Positions 24,753-34,998 of a DNA stretch of 35,910 bases are shown one piece after another. The number at the start of each line of letters is the position of its first letter. The stretch's first letter is position 1. The stretch comes from Burkholderiales bacterium (lineage in GTDB: Bacteria > Pseudomonadota > Gammaproteobacteria > Burkholderiales > Burkholderiaceae_C), in contig JAFLDE010000038.1 in the NCBI GenBank assembly GCA_017302655.1, forward strand, positions 1 through 35,910, read 5' to 3'. Both the position numbers and the translations under genes were made by a program. The notes under the pieces are model-generated. The model saw nothing but the letters and a program-made list of their open reading frames with translations, did no database searches and was not told the origin of the DNA.

Positions 24753-26558
24753 ATGGCCGACGATCCCAAGCAATCGGAAAGCTTCCTGCGCAAGGTTGCG
24801 CGCTTTGTCGCCAACCCCACGACCGACTGGAAGGACATCAGCTCGCGCCAGGACGACCCTGAGAACGAGCTGGCCAAGGCCGAGCTGAAGGCCATGATCG
24901 AGCGCAAGCGGCGCAACGACTTCGTGCGCAAGCGCGAACTCGACATGCTGCGCCGTCTGCGTCGCGAAGGCCTGACACCGGAGCAACTGGCTGCCGCCGG
25001 CGCGCAGAACAGCTCTCACATCTCCGACGCCGAGCGCGCTGCCGCTGAAGGCTCGCGCGACGAGCCCATGGCGGTGAAGGACAAGATCGACCAGATCGAG
25101 CAGCAGATGGTGAAAGAAGGCTTCCGGCCCAGCATGGTGCCGCGCAGCCCTGGAGCGGACTTCGACGCCACCACCCGAGCCGCGGCCTTCGCGCCCACCC
25201 AGCCGGTGCCCATGGCGTCGCCGCCCGCCTCCACCATCACCACCGACGCCATCCCCCACGCGCCGGCCGCGGCCGTGATGGGGATGGGCCTTTCGCCTCC
25301 TTCCGATGCCCCGCCGAGCGCACTGCCCACCCTGCCAGCGCTGGACATGGGTCTTTCCTTCGATGCGGCGCACGAAGTCCGGCCGGCCACGCCGCCAGCG
25401 CCGCCGCCGCCCACCTTCGATCTCGTGCTCGATGCCAGCGCCCAACCGCCGGCCGAGGTGCAGGAGCTTGGCCACGACCCCGAGCTTGACGAGGCGGTCA
25501 TCGCCTTTGCCAACGGCGACAACGAGACCTGCGAACGGGCGCTGCGCGAACTGACCGAAGCCGGCGGACCGCGCAATCTCCATGCCGACACCTGGCTCGT
25601 GCGCTTTGACTTCTTCCGCGCCACCGGCCAGCAAGCCCCTTTCGAAGCCCTGGCGCTGGACTACGTGCATTTGTTCGGCCTGTCGGCACCGCAGTGGTTC
25701 TCCATCCCGAAGCTGGTCGCCGAGGGCCGCAAGCTGGACACCAAGAAGCCCGCCGCGCCCGCCCCTCGGCCGGGTGGCGTCACTTGGGCGGCGCCGGAGC
25801 GTCTGGACCCCGAAGCCGTGGCACTGATGAAGAAGCGCTGCGAGCTCGCTCCCCTGCCCTGGTTGCTCGACTGGCATGCCTGCAAGGCCGTCGAGCCCGA
25901 CGCCATCGGCCCCTTCACGGACCTGCTGCGCGCTTGGAGCAAGCAACAACTGGAGATGCGCTGGCTCCATGGCCAGCAATTGCTGGACATGCTGGCCGAG
26001 CAGACGCCGGTGGGCGAGCGCGATGTGGATCCGGGCTGGTGGATGCTGCGCCTGGAGTTGCTGCGAGCGGGCAACCGTCCCGACCAATTCGACGAAGCGG
26101 CCATCGACTACTGCGTCACCTACGAGGTGTCGCCGCCCAGTTGGGAACCGGCGCGCTGCAAGGTGCGCTTCGCCTCCGGTGCGGCCAGCACCCTGGGCCC
26201 GAGCACCAACATCCCAGGCTCCGAGGGTCTGGGCGGGTTCCTGGAGTCGACCCTGGTCGACGAAGCCGGCGCAGGCAGCATGGCGCACCTGGAGCTGTCC
26301 GGTCAGCTCGTGGGTGACATGACCGAATTGCTCGGAAAGATGAACGGCCAGATCGGCACCGCGGTGCAGGTCGAGATTGCTTGCCCCAAATTGCTGCGCC
26401 TGGATTTCATCGCCGCCGGCGACCTGCTCAACTGGGTGCTGCTGCAACGCAGCGAGAACCGCTCAGTGCAATTCGTCGACGCCCATCGCTTGGTGGCGCT
26501 GTTCTTCGGGGCCATGGGCATCAACGAGCACGCGCGCATCAAAGTCCGCGCGGTGTAA
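24753..26558 (+). CDS. STAS-domain protein with internal duplication, unknown role
   Basis: The product is 601 residues with no signal or span. Residues 1-130 are charged and helical (KAMIERKRRNDFVRKRELDM). Residues about 130-240 form a Pro/Ala-rich linker. The middle contains two similar helical segments starting at W281 (TWLVRFDFFRATGQQ, ALDYVHLFGLSAPQW) and at W430 (WWMLRLELLRAGNRP, AIDYCVTYEVSPPSW), 149 residues apart. The last 95 residues resemble a STAS fold: MAHLELSGQLVGDMTELLGK, RLDFIAAGDLLNWV and VQFVDAHRLVALFFGAMGI. STAS domains bind partners or nucleotides in regulatory switches. It sits 23 bp after dksA and before hslV. I know of no assigned function. Confidence 0.7.
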   Translation: MADDPKQSESFLRKVARFVANPTTDWKDISSRQDDPENELAKAELKAMIERKRRNDFVRKRELDMLRRLRREGLTPEQLAAAGAQNSSHISDAERAAAEGSRDEPMAVKDKIDQIEQQMVKEGFRPSMVPRSPGADFDATTRAAAFAPTQPVPMASPPASTITTDAIPHAPAAAVMGMGLSPPSDAPPSALPTLPALDMGLSFDAAHEVRPATPPAPPPPTFDLVLDASAQPPAEVQELGHDPELDEAVIAFANGDNETCERALRELTEAGGPRNLHADTWLVRFDFFRATGQQAPFEALALDYVHLFGLSAPQWFSIPKLVAEGRKLDTKKPAAPAPRPGGVTWAAPERLDPEAVALMKKRCELAPLPWLLDWHACKAVEPDAIGPFTDLLRAWSKQQLEMRWLHGQQLLDMLAEQTPVGERDVDPGWWMLRLELLRAGNRPDQFDEAAIDYCVTYEVSPPSWEPARCKVRFASGAASTLGPSTNIPGSEGLGGFLESTLVDEAGAGSMAHLELSGQLVGDMTELLGKMNGQIGTAVQVEIACPKLLRLDFIAAGDLLNWVLLQRSENRSVQFVDAHRLVALFFGAMGINEHARIKVRAV

Positions 26559-26561
26559 CCG

Positions 26562-26655
26562 CCCCCAGTCTTCGGCGGCGAGGCCTGAACGGCCCGCCGC
26601 CTGCGCCACCCCCCAAGGGGGCGCGCCGCCCTTGGGGCGGCCCTGCGGGCGGCGG
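26562..26655. repeat. GC-rich intergenic repeat-like element before hslV
   Basis: This is a second copy of the element at 6834-6989. It starts CCCCCAGTCT and contains CCCCCCAAGGGGGCGCGCCG and CCTTGGGGCGGCC, with several self-complementary stretches. It may fold in RNA and could attenuate read-through from the STAS gene. There is no T-tract, so it is not a canonical terminator. Confidence 0.45.
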
Positions 26656-26678
26656 CACGCTAATTGAAGGAGTTGGAA

Positions 26679-27224
26679 TTGAGTGAATCTCTCGTCTTCC
26701 ATGGAACGACGATCCTTTCGGTGCGGCGCAACGGCGTCGTTGCGCTAGGGGGCGACGGCCAGGTGACGCTGGGCCACATCGTCGTCAAGGGCACGGCGCG
26801 CAAGGTGCGCAAGTTGTACCGCGACCAGGTGCTGGCTGGCTTCGCCGGTGCCACGGCCGACGCCTTCACGCTCTTCGAGCGCTTCGAGAGCAAGCTGGAG
26901 AAGCACCAGGGCCATTTGCTGCGCGCGGCGGTGGAACTGACCAAGGACTGGCGCACCGACCGCGTGCTGCGCCGCCTGGAGGCCATGCTGGCCGTGGCCG
27001 ACCGCGAGCACAGCCTCATCATCACCGGCAATGGGGACGTGCTGGAGCCCGAGGAAGGCGTGGTGGCCATCGGCAGCGGCGGCGCCTACGCGCAGGCGGC
27101 GGCGCTGGCGCTGCTTCGCCACTCGGAGCTCGGCGCCGAAGCCATCGTCAAGCAGGCGCTGACGATTGCTGGCGATCTCTGCATCTACACCAACCAAAGT
27201 CACACCCTGGAAGTTCTGTCGTGA
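26679..27224 (+). CDS. hslV: ATP-dependent protease peptidase subunit HslV
   Basis: HslV forms the proteolytic double ring of the HslUV protease in the cytoplasm. The 181-residue precursor reads [12 protein letters not shown] near its start. Cleavage before T10 would expose the catalytic N-terminal threonine. [36 protein letters not shown] and [16 protein letters not shown] are family segments. The start is TTG 26679, because AAGGAG (26667-26672) lies 6 bp upstream. The TTG codons at 26664 and 26673 lie upstream of or directly after that site. The stop overlaps the hslU GTG start (GTGA). Confidence 0.95.
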   Translation: MSESLVFHGTTILSVRRNGVVALGGDGQVTLGHIVVKGTARKVRKLYRDQVLAGFAGATADAFTLFERFESKLEKHQGHLLRAAVELTKDWRTDRVLRRLEAMLAVADREHSLIITGNGDVLEPEEGVVAIGSGGAYAQAAALALLRHSELGAEAIVKQALTIAGDLCIYTNQSHTLEVLS

Positions 27225-28549
27225 GTGCCATGACCCCGCAGGAGATCGTCTCCGAACTCGACCGCCATGTCGTGGGCCAGCAAGAGGCCAAGCGTGCGGT
27301 GGCCATTGCCTTGCGCAATCGCTGGCGGCGCCAGCAGGTGCAAGGGCCCCTGGCCGGTGAGATCACGCCGAAAAACATCCTGATGATCGGCCCCACTGGC
27401 GTGGGCAAGACGGAGATCGCCCGCCGTCTCGCGCGCCTGGCCGACGCCCCCTTCATCAAGGTCGAGGCCACCAAGTTCACCGAAGTCGGCTACGTGGGCA
27501 AGGACGTGGACACCATCATCCGCGACCTCATCGACATCGCCGTCAAGCGCGAGCGCGAGGCACAGGTGAAGCTCAAGCGCCAGCTGGCCGAGGACGCCGC
27601 TGAGGAGCGCGTGCTCGACATCCTGGTACCGCCGCCGCGCAGCATGGGTTTCGGCGAGGAAGCCAAGACCGATGGGGCCGCCCGCCAGATCATGCGCAAG
27701 CGCCTGCGCGAAGGCCAGCTTGACGACAAGGAGATCGAGCTCGATCTGCCCGAGCGCCTGCCCACCCTGGAGGTGCTGGGCCCGCAGGGCATGGAGGAGA
27801 TGGCCGAGCAGCTCAAGGGTCTCTTTGGCCAGATGGGTCAGGCCAAGCGCAAGACGCGCAAGCTCAAGATTCGCGAGGCCCTGCAGGCGCTCACCGACGA
27901 AGAGGCCGGCAAGCTGGTCAACGAAGACGAGATCAAGCAGGCCGCGCTCACCAAGACCGAGCAGAACGGTATCGTCTTCATCGACGAGATCGACAAGGTC
28001 GCCTCACGGCAGGAGACCGGCGGTGCCGACGTCAGCCGCCAGGGCGTACAGCGCGACCTGCTGCCGCTGGTGGAAGGCACGACCGTGAGCACCAAGTACG
28101 GGCCGGTGAAGACCGACCACATCCTCTTCATTGCCAGCGGCGCCTTTCACCTCGCCAAGCCCAGCGATCTCATCCCTGAGCTGCAGGGCCGCTTCCCGAT
28201 CCGTGTCGAGCTTTCCTCGCTGTCCGTCGAGGACTTCAAGGCCATCCTGACCAGCACGCACGCCAGCCTGATCAAGCAGTACCAGGCCTTGCTGGCCACC
28301 GAGGGCCTGCAGCTGCAGTTCAGCGAGGAAGCCATCGAGGCCATCGCGCGCATCGCGCACGAGGTGAACGAACGCACCGAGAACATCGGCGCGCGCCGCC
28401 TGGCCACGGTGCTGGAGCGCCTGCTGGACGAAGCCAGCTTCGACGCCCCGAACCGCAGCGGTCAGGCCCTGCAGGTCGATGCCGCGATGGTGGCCGAGCG
28501 CCTGGGTGAGCTGGCGAAGAACGAGGACCTGAGCCGCTTCATTCTTTGA
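27221..28549 (+). CDS. hslU: ATP-dependent protease ATPase subunit HslU
   Basis: HslU is the AAA+ unfoldase that feeds HslV. The 442-residue protein shows [20 protein letters not shown] at the N-terminus and Walker A GPTGVGKT (57-64). The pore-type segment [12 protein letters not shown] and Walker B IVFIDEID (from 251) follow, then sensor 2 region [17 protein letters not shown]. The C-terminus LSRFIL is the tail that inserts into HslV. The GTG at 27221 overlaps the hslV stop; an ATG three codons later is an alternative. The final 11 bp overlap the convergent PEP-CTERM gene. Confidence 0.97.
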   Translation: MSAMTPQEIVSELDRHVVGQQEAKRAVAIALRNRWRRQQVQGPLAGEITPKNILMIGPTGVGKTEIARRLARLADAPFIKVEATKFTEVGYVGKDVDTIIRDLIDIAVKREREAQVKLKRQLAEDAAEERVLDILVPPPRSMGFGEEAKTDGAARQIMRKRLREGQLDDKEIELDLPERLPTLEVLGPQGMEEMAEQLKGLFGQMGQAKRKTRKLKIREALQALTDEEAGKLVNEDEIKQAALTKTEQNGIVFIDEIDKVASRQETGGADVSRQGVQRDLLPLVEGTTVSTKYGPVKTDHILFIASGAFHLAKPSDLIPELQGRFPIRVELSSLSVEDFKAILTSTHASLIKQYQALLATEGLQLQFSEEAIEAIARIAHEVNERTENIGARRLATVLERLLDEASFDAPNRSGQALQVDAAMVAERLGELAKNEDLSRFIL

Positions 28550-31500
28550 CGCGCCGCCGGCCCATCAGGAGGCCGGCCAAGCCGAGCGTCATCATCAGCC
28601 AGGTGCCCGGCTCGGGCACGGGCACCGCCTCGAACACCGCCCCCCCGCCCGCCGTGTAGCTGAAGCTGGTGAACGTGTAGTCGCTGCTGCTGGCCGCAAA
28701 GGAGACCGTGCCGAACGCGTCGTCTGGCAGGGCTGCGCCGTCGGCCTGCACGAACTGGTCGATGTCGAAGCCGCCGCTGGCCTGGAAGGCCGTCGGGTCG
28801 GTGCCGGCCAGGAATCGGAACTCGATGGCCAGTCCGCCCAAGTCCACCGCACCGCCGTTGAGCAGCAGCCGGTCGGTCAGGAAGCCCCCCTGGCCATCGC
28901 TCTGCACTTCGAGCAGAAGACGCCCCCCGGTGGCGACGCTGAAGCTGCCGTTGATCGTCAGGGTGCCGGGTGAGTCGCCCGGGTTGAACACGCCGCGGTT
29001 GATCACATTGGCGTTGATGGTGCCGCTGCCACTGAGCAGGCCGTGGCTGCCAATCTCCAGCGTGCCTGCCGTGAGCTGCGCCCCGCTGGTCACGTTCAGC
29101 CAGCCCTGCCCCGTGTCGGTGCCCGGTGCGTTCACACCCACACCCACCCAGCCGGCCACGGCGGTCGAGCCTTCGCGCAGCCTCAGGGTGCCCGTGCTGC
29201 CGGTCTCCTTGGCAATCCACAGCCGGCCATCGCCCACGTCCAGGTGGCTGGCGCCGCTGAAATCGGCCAGCGCGCTGCCGCTCTGCCCGATGAGGGCCTT
29301 GGCCGCGCCGGCTTGCGACACGATGTCAATGCGCGAGCCCCCGCTGACGTTGAGCAGCGCGTGTCCGCCCGCCGAACTGCTGATGCCGCCCAGCACCAGC
29401 GCCGCGCCGTCGCCGCTGCCGCCGTTGTCCAGCCACACCCGGCTGCCGGCCTGCAGGCTCACGTTGCCGCTGCCACTGCCGGCCCCGATGGCCAACCGCG
29501 CGCCGAGATCCTGGCTGTCCCAGTGCCCCTGAAGATGCAGCTCAGCAGCGTTCATGGTGAGCTGACCCTGGCCACCCAGGCCGACGCCCAGGTAGGTGCT
29601 GGCCAGCACGCCACCGGCGCGCAGTTGAAGCTGACCGCTGCCGCCGCCCTCGCCCACCATGACGCGCGCATCGCCTCCCAGCACATCCACGCGGCTGCCC
29701 GCGCCCTCGATCCACAGCGAGCCCATGCCGGCGTCCTTGCCGACCGCCAGCGTGGTGTAGGCCTGCGCGTCTGGCGTGGCGGTGCGCCCCCCCTGAAGGC
29801 CCAGCACGGCACCCCCCGCAACCCGCACCTGGCCCAGACCGAACTGGCCGACATGCGCCACGGGGTTCGTGCCCGCGCCCGCGCTGCCGCTGTGCAAATC
29901 CAGCCGCGTGCCGCTGCCGCTGAGGTGCAACTGGCCGCTGGAGTTGGCGTTGGCCACCATGGTCAGGTAGCTGGCATCGCTGCCCGTCAGACGCATCTGC
30001 GCGCCATCGCTGAGTACGGCACGGCCGTGCCCCGAGGAGCCCACGCTGAGCTGCGCGATCGTGCCTTCGAGGTTCAGGCGCGTCGCGGCACCGCTGGCCG
30101 TCAGGCTGCCGCTGCCGCCGCTGCCGCCCAGGAACAAGAGGTCCAGGCCTTCCAGCCGCGCGCCCTCGCTGAAGCTCAGGCTGGCATTGCCATTCAGGCG
30201 ACCGACTCGAAAACTGGAGAGGCCGGCTTCGCCGGTGAAGCGCAAGGTGGACCCCACGCCGCGCACATCCATCAGGGTCTGACCACCTTCACGCGCCAGG
30301 GTCATGGTGGAGCCAGCGGTGGTCGAGCCCTGCATCTCCAGCAGCGCGCCATTGCGCACGGCGATGTTCACCTGGCTGCCCAGCCCGCCCGCCAGGCCGG
30401 TGTTGAAGACGGCGCCACCCGTGCCCTGGCCGCGCACGATCCATTGCGAGCCCGCGCCGTCCAGCAACACGTCCACCTGCGCACGCTCGCTGCCGCTCTT
30501 GCCGCTGCCCTGCGGGCCGTAGCCCAGGCTCACGGTCTCGGTTTCGAGCAGACCTCCGCCATTCACCTCGATGGCCACACGGCTCAGCGCGCCGGCCTGA
30601 CCAATCACATAGCCCTCCACCGCCTGCGTGCTGACAAAGCTGCCACCGGCAATGAAGTTGGAGAGGAAACTGGCGCGCGAGCCGCTACCGGTCACGCGCA
30701 GCGTGGCATCGCTGCCAGCGTTGTTGGCCAGGAAGGTGCCGCACCAGCGGCCCGCGCAGGCGGCGGCGTTGTCGGCGGCGTCCAGCCAGGCGCCCCCGCT
30801 CACCACCACGCTGCCGCGCTCCAAGCCCACGCGGTGCCAGTCAACGCCCTGCAGGCTCAGCCGGGTGTCGGCGCCCGCCAGCAGCAGCTCGCCGGTGCCG
30901 GCGCCGGGCTTGGCCGCCCCCACGGACAGCGCGAAGGCCTGCACCGAGGCGCCCTCGCGCAGGTCCATCAGCCCATGATTGACCAGCACCATGCCGCTTG
31001 AGCTTCCCGCGTTCTGCTGCGTCTGCACGCGGCTGCCAGCGCCCGCCACGAGCAGCTCGCCACGAGAACGGCCGTCGTGAGTGCCTACGTTCAGGTCGCG
31101 CATGCCCTGCAGCGTGGCGCCGCTGAGCACCTGCAGGCGCGCCGTGCCGCCCTGTTCGCCAAGGTTCAGGTAACTGTGGCTGCTGCCCTGCAGGTCGAGC
31201 AGGGCGCCCTGCTCGAACACGGCCTCGCCCTTGCCGCCATCGCCACCCATCACGAACCGTGTGTGCTCGCCCACCAACTGCACTTGAGAGCCGCTGACGC
31301 GCAGCTTGGCCTCGCCGCCGCGCCAGCCCAGGTCGACCGTGGCATTCAGCCCGGCCGGCGCCTGCAGGCGCAGCACGCCACCATCCAGCACCTGCAGGTC
31401 GGCAAAGCTGCGCGCGCCATGGGCCAGGCCCAGCGACGCACCCCGTCCGTCGCCGATTTCGCCGTGGAGCAGCCAGCGCGAACCGGCGCCCTGCACCAGG

Positions 31501-33227
31501 CCGCTCATGAAGCTGCGTTCCTGGCCATTGGCCGAGAGGCTGTCGGTGATGCCGCTGTGCACGCTGCTGGCGCTCAAGCCACCACCGTCGAGCACCTCGA
31601 TGCGCGCATTCGTGGTGCCGCCGGGCGTGCCGTGGCTCCAGCCCTCCACGCCCTGCGTGGCCACCTGGGTGGTGGCGATGTTCAGGGTGTCGAGGAAGCG
31701 CGCCTCGCTGCCCGCGCCGGTAATGGTGAAGCGGGCAGTCGAGCCCGCTGCGTGGCCAATGAGCGCGCCGCACCAGCGGCCTGCACAGGCGGCCTGATCC
31801 TGCGTGGCGTCAAGCAGCGCGCCGCCGCTGACCATCAACGAGCCCGTGCCCCATTCGCCGACCTGCAGGCGGTCGCCATCGCGCTGGCGCAGCACGAGGC
31901 GGCTGCCCGCGCCGTCGAGCAAGACATCGCCCACGCCGCCATTGCCGGCGCCGATGTGCAGGCGCTGCGCGTCGAAGACCGAACCGCTGAGGATCTCCAG
32001 ACGGCCCTGCCCACCGCTGGCGCGGCCGACCACGGCGTAGGCGGAGTCGCTGCCGGCTTGCAGCCATTGCGAACCGTTCATCAAGCGGAGCAGGCCCTGG
32101 CCGCCCTCGATGCCCAGGCCGAACCCCGAGCTTTGCGTGGCGTCCAGGCGCAGGGTGCTGGCGTCCAGCAGAAGGGTGCCGCGCCCGCCATCCTGGCCCA
32201 CCTGAACGTCGGCGCGCTGCCCGTTCACCTGCACCGCGCCGCCGTTGTGCAGCGCCATGTCGCCCTGCGAGTCAGCGCCGCGCCCAACGCCTACAAACTG
32301 CTGGCCGGCACCGCCCAGAAGTTCCAACCGGCCAGCATCCAGCAAGAGGTTCGCCGTGCCGCCGTTCTGCGCCACCAGGAAGTTCGTATCCGTGCCGCTC
32401 GGCGCCAGGCGCATCAGCGCGCCATTGCTTATGACGGCCGCCGTCGTCGAGCGCACGCCTTCGGCCATCACCACTTGGGCGTGGCCACCGTTCATGGCGA
32501 TGCCATTCACCTCCCACAGCGAGCCGGAGCCCTCGACGGTGATGAAGGCGCGGCTGCGCTCGTTGCCATTGCCGTTCGGACCGAGCCATGACACGCCGGC
32601 CAAGAGTTCGTCGCTTCTCAGCGTGCCACCGGCCTGCACCTCAACACGACCCGTGGTGGTAGCGCCGGCCACCCCGAAGCTGCCGCTCACATTGATGTTG
32701 GCCACCACGAAGCCGTGCAGGAAGCGCGCCTCGCTGCCGCTGCCATGCACCACTAGGTGCCCCTCCGAGCCTGCCGCGTTGCCGATGAAGTTGTTGCACC
32801 AGCGCCCGCCAAGCTGGCACAGATGGGCGTCGGCACGGCCGTCGAGCAGGCCGCCGTTGACCACCGCCGCGAAGCCCGCGCCGCTGTTGCCCACCTCGAA
32901 GCGGTTGCCGTTGCCGTCGCTGTGCAGCGACAGCCTGCTCCCCACCCCGTCCAGCGTGGCGGTGGACAGTCCCAGGCCGTTGCCGACCGACAACTGCGAC
33001 AACTGCGCCACCCCCCCAGAGATTGCTGCAAAGCTCGCCCCGCCGTGCAACCAGATGCGCGTGCCCGGCAGCAGCAGCGTCGGCTGGTTGATGGGGCCGG
33101 GCAAGTTCGGGTCGGAGCCGTAGGAGCCGTCGAGGATGACGCCGGCCTGCAGCGGCGACTGCAGGCCCAGCAGGGCACTCGCCACAGCCAGGGCGAGCAG
33201 GCGACGGCGCGGGGGAAAGCGGTTCAT
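28539..33227 (-). CDS. Giant PEP-CTERM protein of T5SS/PEP-CTERM-associated repeat type
   Basis: The product is 1,562 residues. A signal peptide ([17 protein letters not shown], cleavage near LQA-GV) is followed by a Gly/Ser-rich beta-helix-like body of short units of the type VGxGGxGxLxLxxGAxLxLxGxGS. These are the repeats shared by type V passengers and PEP-CTERM proteins. The C-terminus is a PEP-CTERM sorting signal: VPEPGTW, a hydrophobic span and GRRRVKE. It would be cut and anchored or released by an exosortase, not present here. Above the short units lie large super-repeats (see the repeat entry) with paired cysteines. GGAG lies 9 bp before the ATG. The gene starts 37 bp after the other PEP-CTERM gene, so both are probably one operon. 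A surface or matrix role is inferred. Confidence 0.85.
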   Translation of the reverse strand: MNRFPPRRRLLALAVASALLGLQSPLQAGVILDGSYGSDPNLPGPINQPTLLLPGTRIWLHGGASFAAISGGVAQLSQLSVGNGLGLSTATLDGVGSRLSLHSDGNGNRFEVGNSGAGFAAVVNGGLLDGRADAHLCQLGGRWCNNFIGNAAGSEGHLVVHGSGSEARFLHGFVVANINVSGSFGVAGATTTGRVEVQAGGTLRSDELLAGVSWLGPNGNGNERSRAFITVEGSGSLWEVNGIAMNGGHAQVVMAEGVRSTTAAVISNGALMRLAPSGTDTNFLVAQNGGTANLLLDAGRLELLGGAGQQFVGVGRGADSQGDMALHNGGAVQVNGQRADVQVGQDGGRGTLLLDASTLRLDATQSSGFGLGIEGGQGLLRLMNGSQWLQAGSDSAYAVVGRASGGQGRLEILSGSVFDAQRLHIGAGNGGVGDVLLDGAGSRLVLRQRDGDRLQVGEWGTGSLMVSGGALLDATQDQAACAGRWCGALIGHAAGSTARFTITGAGSEARFLDTLNIATTQVATQGVEGWSHGTPGGTTNARIEVLDGGGLSASSVHSGITDSLSANGQERSFMSGLVQGAGSRWLLHGEIGDGRGASLGLAHGARSFADLQVLDGGVLRLQAPAGLNATVDLGWRGGEAKLRVSGSQVQLVGEHTRFVMGGDGGKGEAVFEQGALLDLQGSSHSYLNLGEQGGTARLQVLSGATLQGMRDLNVGTHDGRSRGELLVAGAGSRVQTQQNAGSSSGMVLVNHGLMDLREGASVQAFALSVGAAKPGAGTGELLLAGADTRLSLQGVDWHRVGLERGSVVVSGGAWLDAADNAAACAGRWCGTFLANNAGSDATLRVTGSGSRASFLSNFIAGGSFVSTQAVEGYVIGQAGALSRVAIEVNGGGLLETETVSLGYGPQGSGKSGSERAQVDVLLDGAGSQWIVRGQGTGGAVFNTGLAGGLGSQVNIAVRNGALLEMQGSTTAGSTMTLAREGGQTLMDVRGVGSTLRFTGEAGLSSFRVGRLNGNASLSFSEGARLEGLDLLFLGGSGGSGSLTASGAATRLNLEGTIAQLSVGSSGHGRAVLSDGAQMRLTGSDASYLTMVANANSSGQLHLSGSGTRLDLHSGSAGAGTNPVAHVGQFGLGQVRVAGGAVLGLQGGRTATPDAQAYTTLAVGKDAGMGSLWIEGAGSRVDVLGGDARVMVGEGGGSGQLQLRAGGVLASTYLGVGLGGQGQLTMNAAELHLQGHWDSQDLGARLAIGAGSGSGNVSLQAGSRVWLDNGGSGDGAALVLGGISSSAGGHALLNVSGGSRIDIVSQAGAAKALIGQSGSALADFSGASHLDVGDGRLWIAKETGSTGTLRLREGSTAVAGWVGVGVNAPGTDTGQGWLNVTSGAQLTAGTLEIGSHGLLSGSGTINANVINRGVFNPGDSPGTLTINGSFSVATGGRLLLEVQSDGQGGFLTDRLLLNGGAVDLGGLAIEFRFLAGTDPTAFQASGGFDIDQFVQADGAALPDDAFGTVSFAASSSDYTFTSFSYTAGGGAVFEAVPVPEPGTWLMMTLGLAGLLMGRRRVKE
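30741..32819 (-). repeat. Super-repeat of about 343 residues with Cys-pair cassette, three copies
   Basis: Within the giant protein, C137/C144 (CQLGGRWC), C481/C486 (CAGRWC) and C824/C829 (CAGRWC) recur at 342 and 343 residues (about 1,029 bp). Each is followed by an AGS, a GSGS- or GAGS-like turn and (R/S)FL. Each is preceded by a (V/N)(S/G)GGxxLD-type segment. The flanking 200-300 residues are also similar between copies. A fourth copy near residue 1145 lacks the Cys cassette. Confidence 0.75.
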
Positions 33228-33264
33228 GGCAGCACTCCGGTAGAAGGGTCGGGATGGTCGGCAA

Positions 33265-34905
33265 TCAGCGCGCTGCGCGCTTCCTCAAGCGGTGGGAGAA
33301 GGCCGCCAGGCCCAGCAGCAGCAGCATCCAGGTCTGCGGCTCCGGCACCGGGTGGGCGTCGTTCAGGGCCTGCCATTGCAGGCTGCCGCCTTGCAGACTG
33401 AGCGCGAACTCGAAGCCCTCGGCCACGCCGCTGACGCGCCACTGCGCGGGGTTCAGGCCGTCCACGGCGTGGGCCTGCAGGATCGTCAGCCGGTCTCCGG
33501 CGCGGGGCAGGTAGCCCTGGCCGAACGCAAGTTCGATCCACGCGCCGGCGCCAAAGTTCAGGTTGCCCTGCACGTTCAGCAGGTCGGACTGGCCCGCGCC
33601 CAGCCCGTGCACTTCGAGCACCAGGCCGGCTCCTTCGGCGAAGCTGGCGTTGCCCTGCACGGTGAGCACGCCGGGGGACAGGCCGGGGCGCACCACGCCA
33701 CCGCGCTGCACTTGCAGCGCGCCGATCAGCAGCCCGTCGCCGCTCAGCACGCCGTTCTCCAAGTCGCGCAGCCCGTCGCCCACCACCGTGCGGGTTGCCT
33801 GCACCACGCCGCCCTCCTCGATGACGAGCCGACCACTCTGCAAGTTGTCCGTGCCCAGGCGGTTGGAGATGCGCAGCGCGCCCGGCATCTCGATGCGGCC
33901 ACCGGCCTGCACCTCCACCAGCCCCTGACCCAGGCCAAGGCCGATGACCATCTGCGTGTGGTTGGCGGCGCCCGCATGGCTGGGCTGGAAGCTCAGCACG
34001 CCGCCATCGCGCACCAGCAGGCGGCCGCTGCCGCTGCCCAGGTGTGAGGTGGCCGAGAAGGCGTTCGCCACCCAGAGCGAGGCGAACTGTCCGGTGATGT
34101 CGATGCGGCTGCCAGCCCCTTCCACCACCACCAGGCCGCTGGAGCGATCGCCTCGGCCGATGTGGAAGCCACCCTCGCTCGTGGTGCCGTCCACCCGCAC
34201 ACGCCCGCCGGCCTGCACCCAAAGCTCGCCCCGGCCTGGCTCCGGGCCGGCGAAGCTCAGATTGGCGTTGCCGACGTTCAGGTAGGCGCTGTTGCCACGC
34301 AGCGTGAGCTGACCGCCCTCGCGCACCGCCAGCGTGCCGTCGCCGGCAAAGGCGCCGTCGGAGCGGCCGATCATGATGTCGTCGTCGGCACCGAAGCCGC
34401 CTCGATCCTGCACGAGCAGGTGCCCGCCCCTTGCCAGCAGCGCCGTGCCATTGCCACCTCGGCCGAGGTAGAAGCGCGCATCGCCGAAGTTGGGTGCGTT
34501 GTTGAAGGCATCCACCGTGAGCAAGGCGCCATCCAGCACTTCCAGGTGCCCGGTGCCGCCACCCTGCCCCACCCCGAAGGTCGAGCCGCTGACCCCGCCC
34601 AGCGCCAGCTCGGCGGCAGCGCCGATCACACGCAGTTCGCCGCGCGAGGGGCCGAAGGCGCCTACCAGGCCCTGGCCGGGCACCGCCAGCCTGTCGCCGG
34701 GCCCAAGCAGCAGGCTGCCATCGCCGCCGCCGTCGCTGCCCACGCGCAGGGTGCTGCCGATGCTGCAGTTGCCGCTGCAACTCGGTGCCGCCCCAGCACC
34801 CTGCCCCAGCGTCAGCCCAAGCAAGAGGGCGGCCAGGGATATTGCCCCGCAGCGCCAGGAAACGGACACCCACGGCGTGGGACGGCTGAACGAATGGCTG
34901 CGCAT
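33265..34905 (-). CDS. PEP-CTERM beta-helix repeat protein
   Basis: The product is 546 residues. The ATG at 34905 has GGAG 9 bp upstream and gives a signal peptide (about WRCGAISLAALLLGLTLGQG, cleavage near GAGA-AP). The body consists of Gly-rich strand-turn repeats such as GELWVQAGGRVRVDG, GLVVVEGAGSRIDI and GRLLVRDGGVLSF, the same short unit type as the giant protein downstream. The passenger-like segment ILQAHAVDGLNPAQW precedes the C-terminal sorting signal VPEPQTW, a hydrophobic span and RLRKRAAR. It is the first gene of the two-gene PEP-CTERM operon. The frame is open further upstream, but that part has no signal peptide and runs into the divergent promoter region. Confidence 0.85.
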   Translation of the reverse strand: MRSHSFSRPTPWVSVSWRCGAISLAALLLGLTLGQGAGAAPSCSGNCSIGSTLRVGSDGGGDGSLLLGPGDRLAVPGQGLVGAFGPSRGELRVIGAAAELALGGVSGSTFGVGQGGGTGHLEVLDGALLTVDAFNNAPNFGDARFYLGRGGNGTALLARGGHLLVQDRGGFGADDDIMIGRSDGAFAGDGTLAVREGGQLTLRGNSAYLNVGNANLSFAGPEPGRGELWVQAGGRVRVDGTTSEGGFHIGRGDRSSGLVVVEGAGSRIDITGQFASLWVANAFSATSHLGSGSGRLLVRDGGVLSFQPSHAGAANHTQMVIGLGLGQGLVEVQAGGRIEMPGALRISNRLGTDNLQSGRLVIEEGGVVQATRTVVGDGLRDLENGVLSGDGLLIGALQVQRGGVVRPGLSPGVLTVQGNASFAEGAGLVLEVHGLGAGQSDLLNVQGNLNFGAGAWIELAFGQGYLPRAGDRLTILQAHAVDGLNPAQWRVSGVAEGFEFALSLQGGSLQWQALNDAHPVPEPQTWMLLLLGLAAFSHRLRKRAAR

Positions 34906-34941
34906 GAACAGGTACTCCGGCAAAGGGGTGCGTGCAGTCTG

Positions 34942-34956
34942 GCCAGCCTGGTGCCG
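34942..34956 (-). promoter_or_regulatory. Possible sigma-54 promoter of the PEP-CTERM operon
   Basis: On the minus strand CGGCAC-N5-TGGC matches the -24/-12 consensus TGGCAC-N5-TTGC at 8 of 10 positions, with the obligatory GG-N10-GC spacing. Transcription would start near 34930, about 25 nt before the ATG, leaving room for the GGAG site. RpoN/PrsKR control of PEP-CTERM genes is known in related bacteria. The high GC makes chance matches common. Confidence 0.35.
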
Positions 34957-34980
34957 GCCTGCCATCGCGCCCGCCCAACT

Positions 34981-34998
34981 GCCCCCCGCGCGGGGGGC
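34981..34998. repeat. 18-bp perfect palindrome in the divergent spacer
   Basis: GCCCCCCGCGCGGGGGGC reads the same on both strands. It lies about 50 bp upstream of the proposed PEP-CTERM start of transcription and 60 bp before the regulator ATG. It could be an operator, but it also resembles the CCCCCC-GGGGGCGCG core of the intergenic repeat at 26562-26655. Confidence 0.5.

Noticed and set aside
29043-31001. Plus-strand frame of 652 codons inside the giant PEP-CTERM gene
   Set aside because: Antisense frame of repeated DNA; its apparent repeats simply mirror the real coding repeats.
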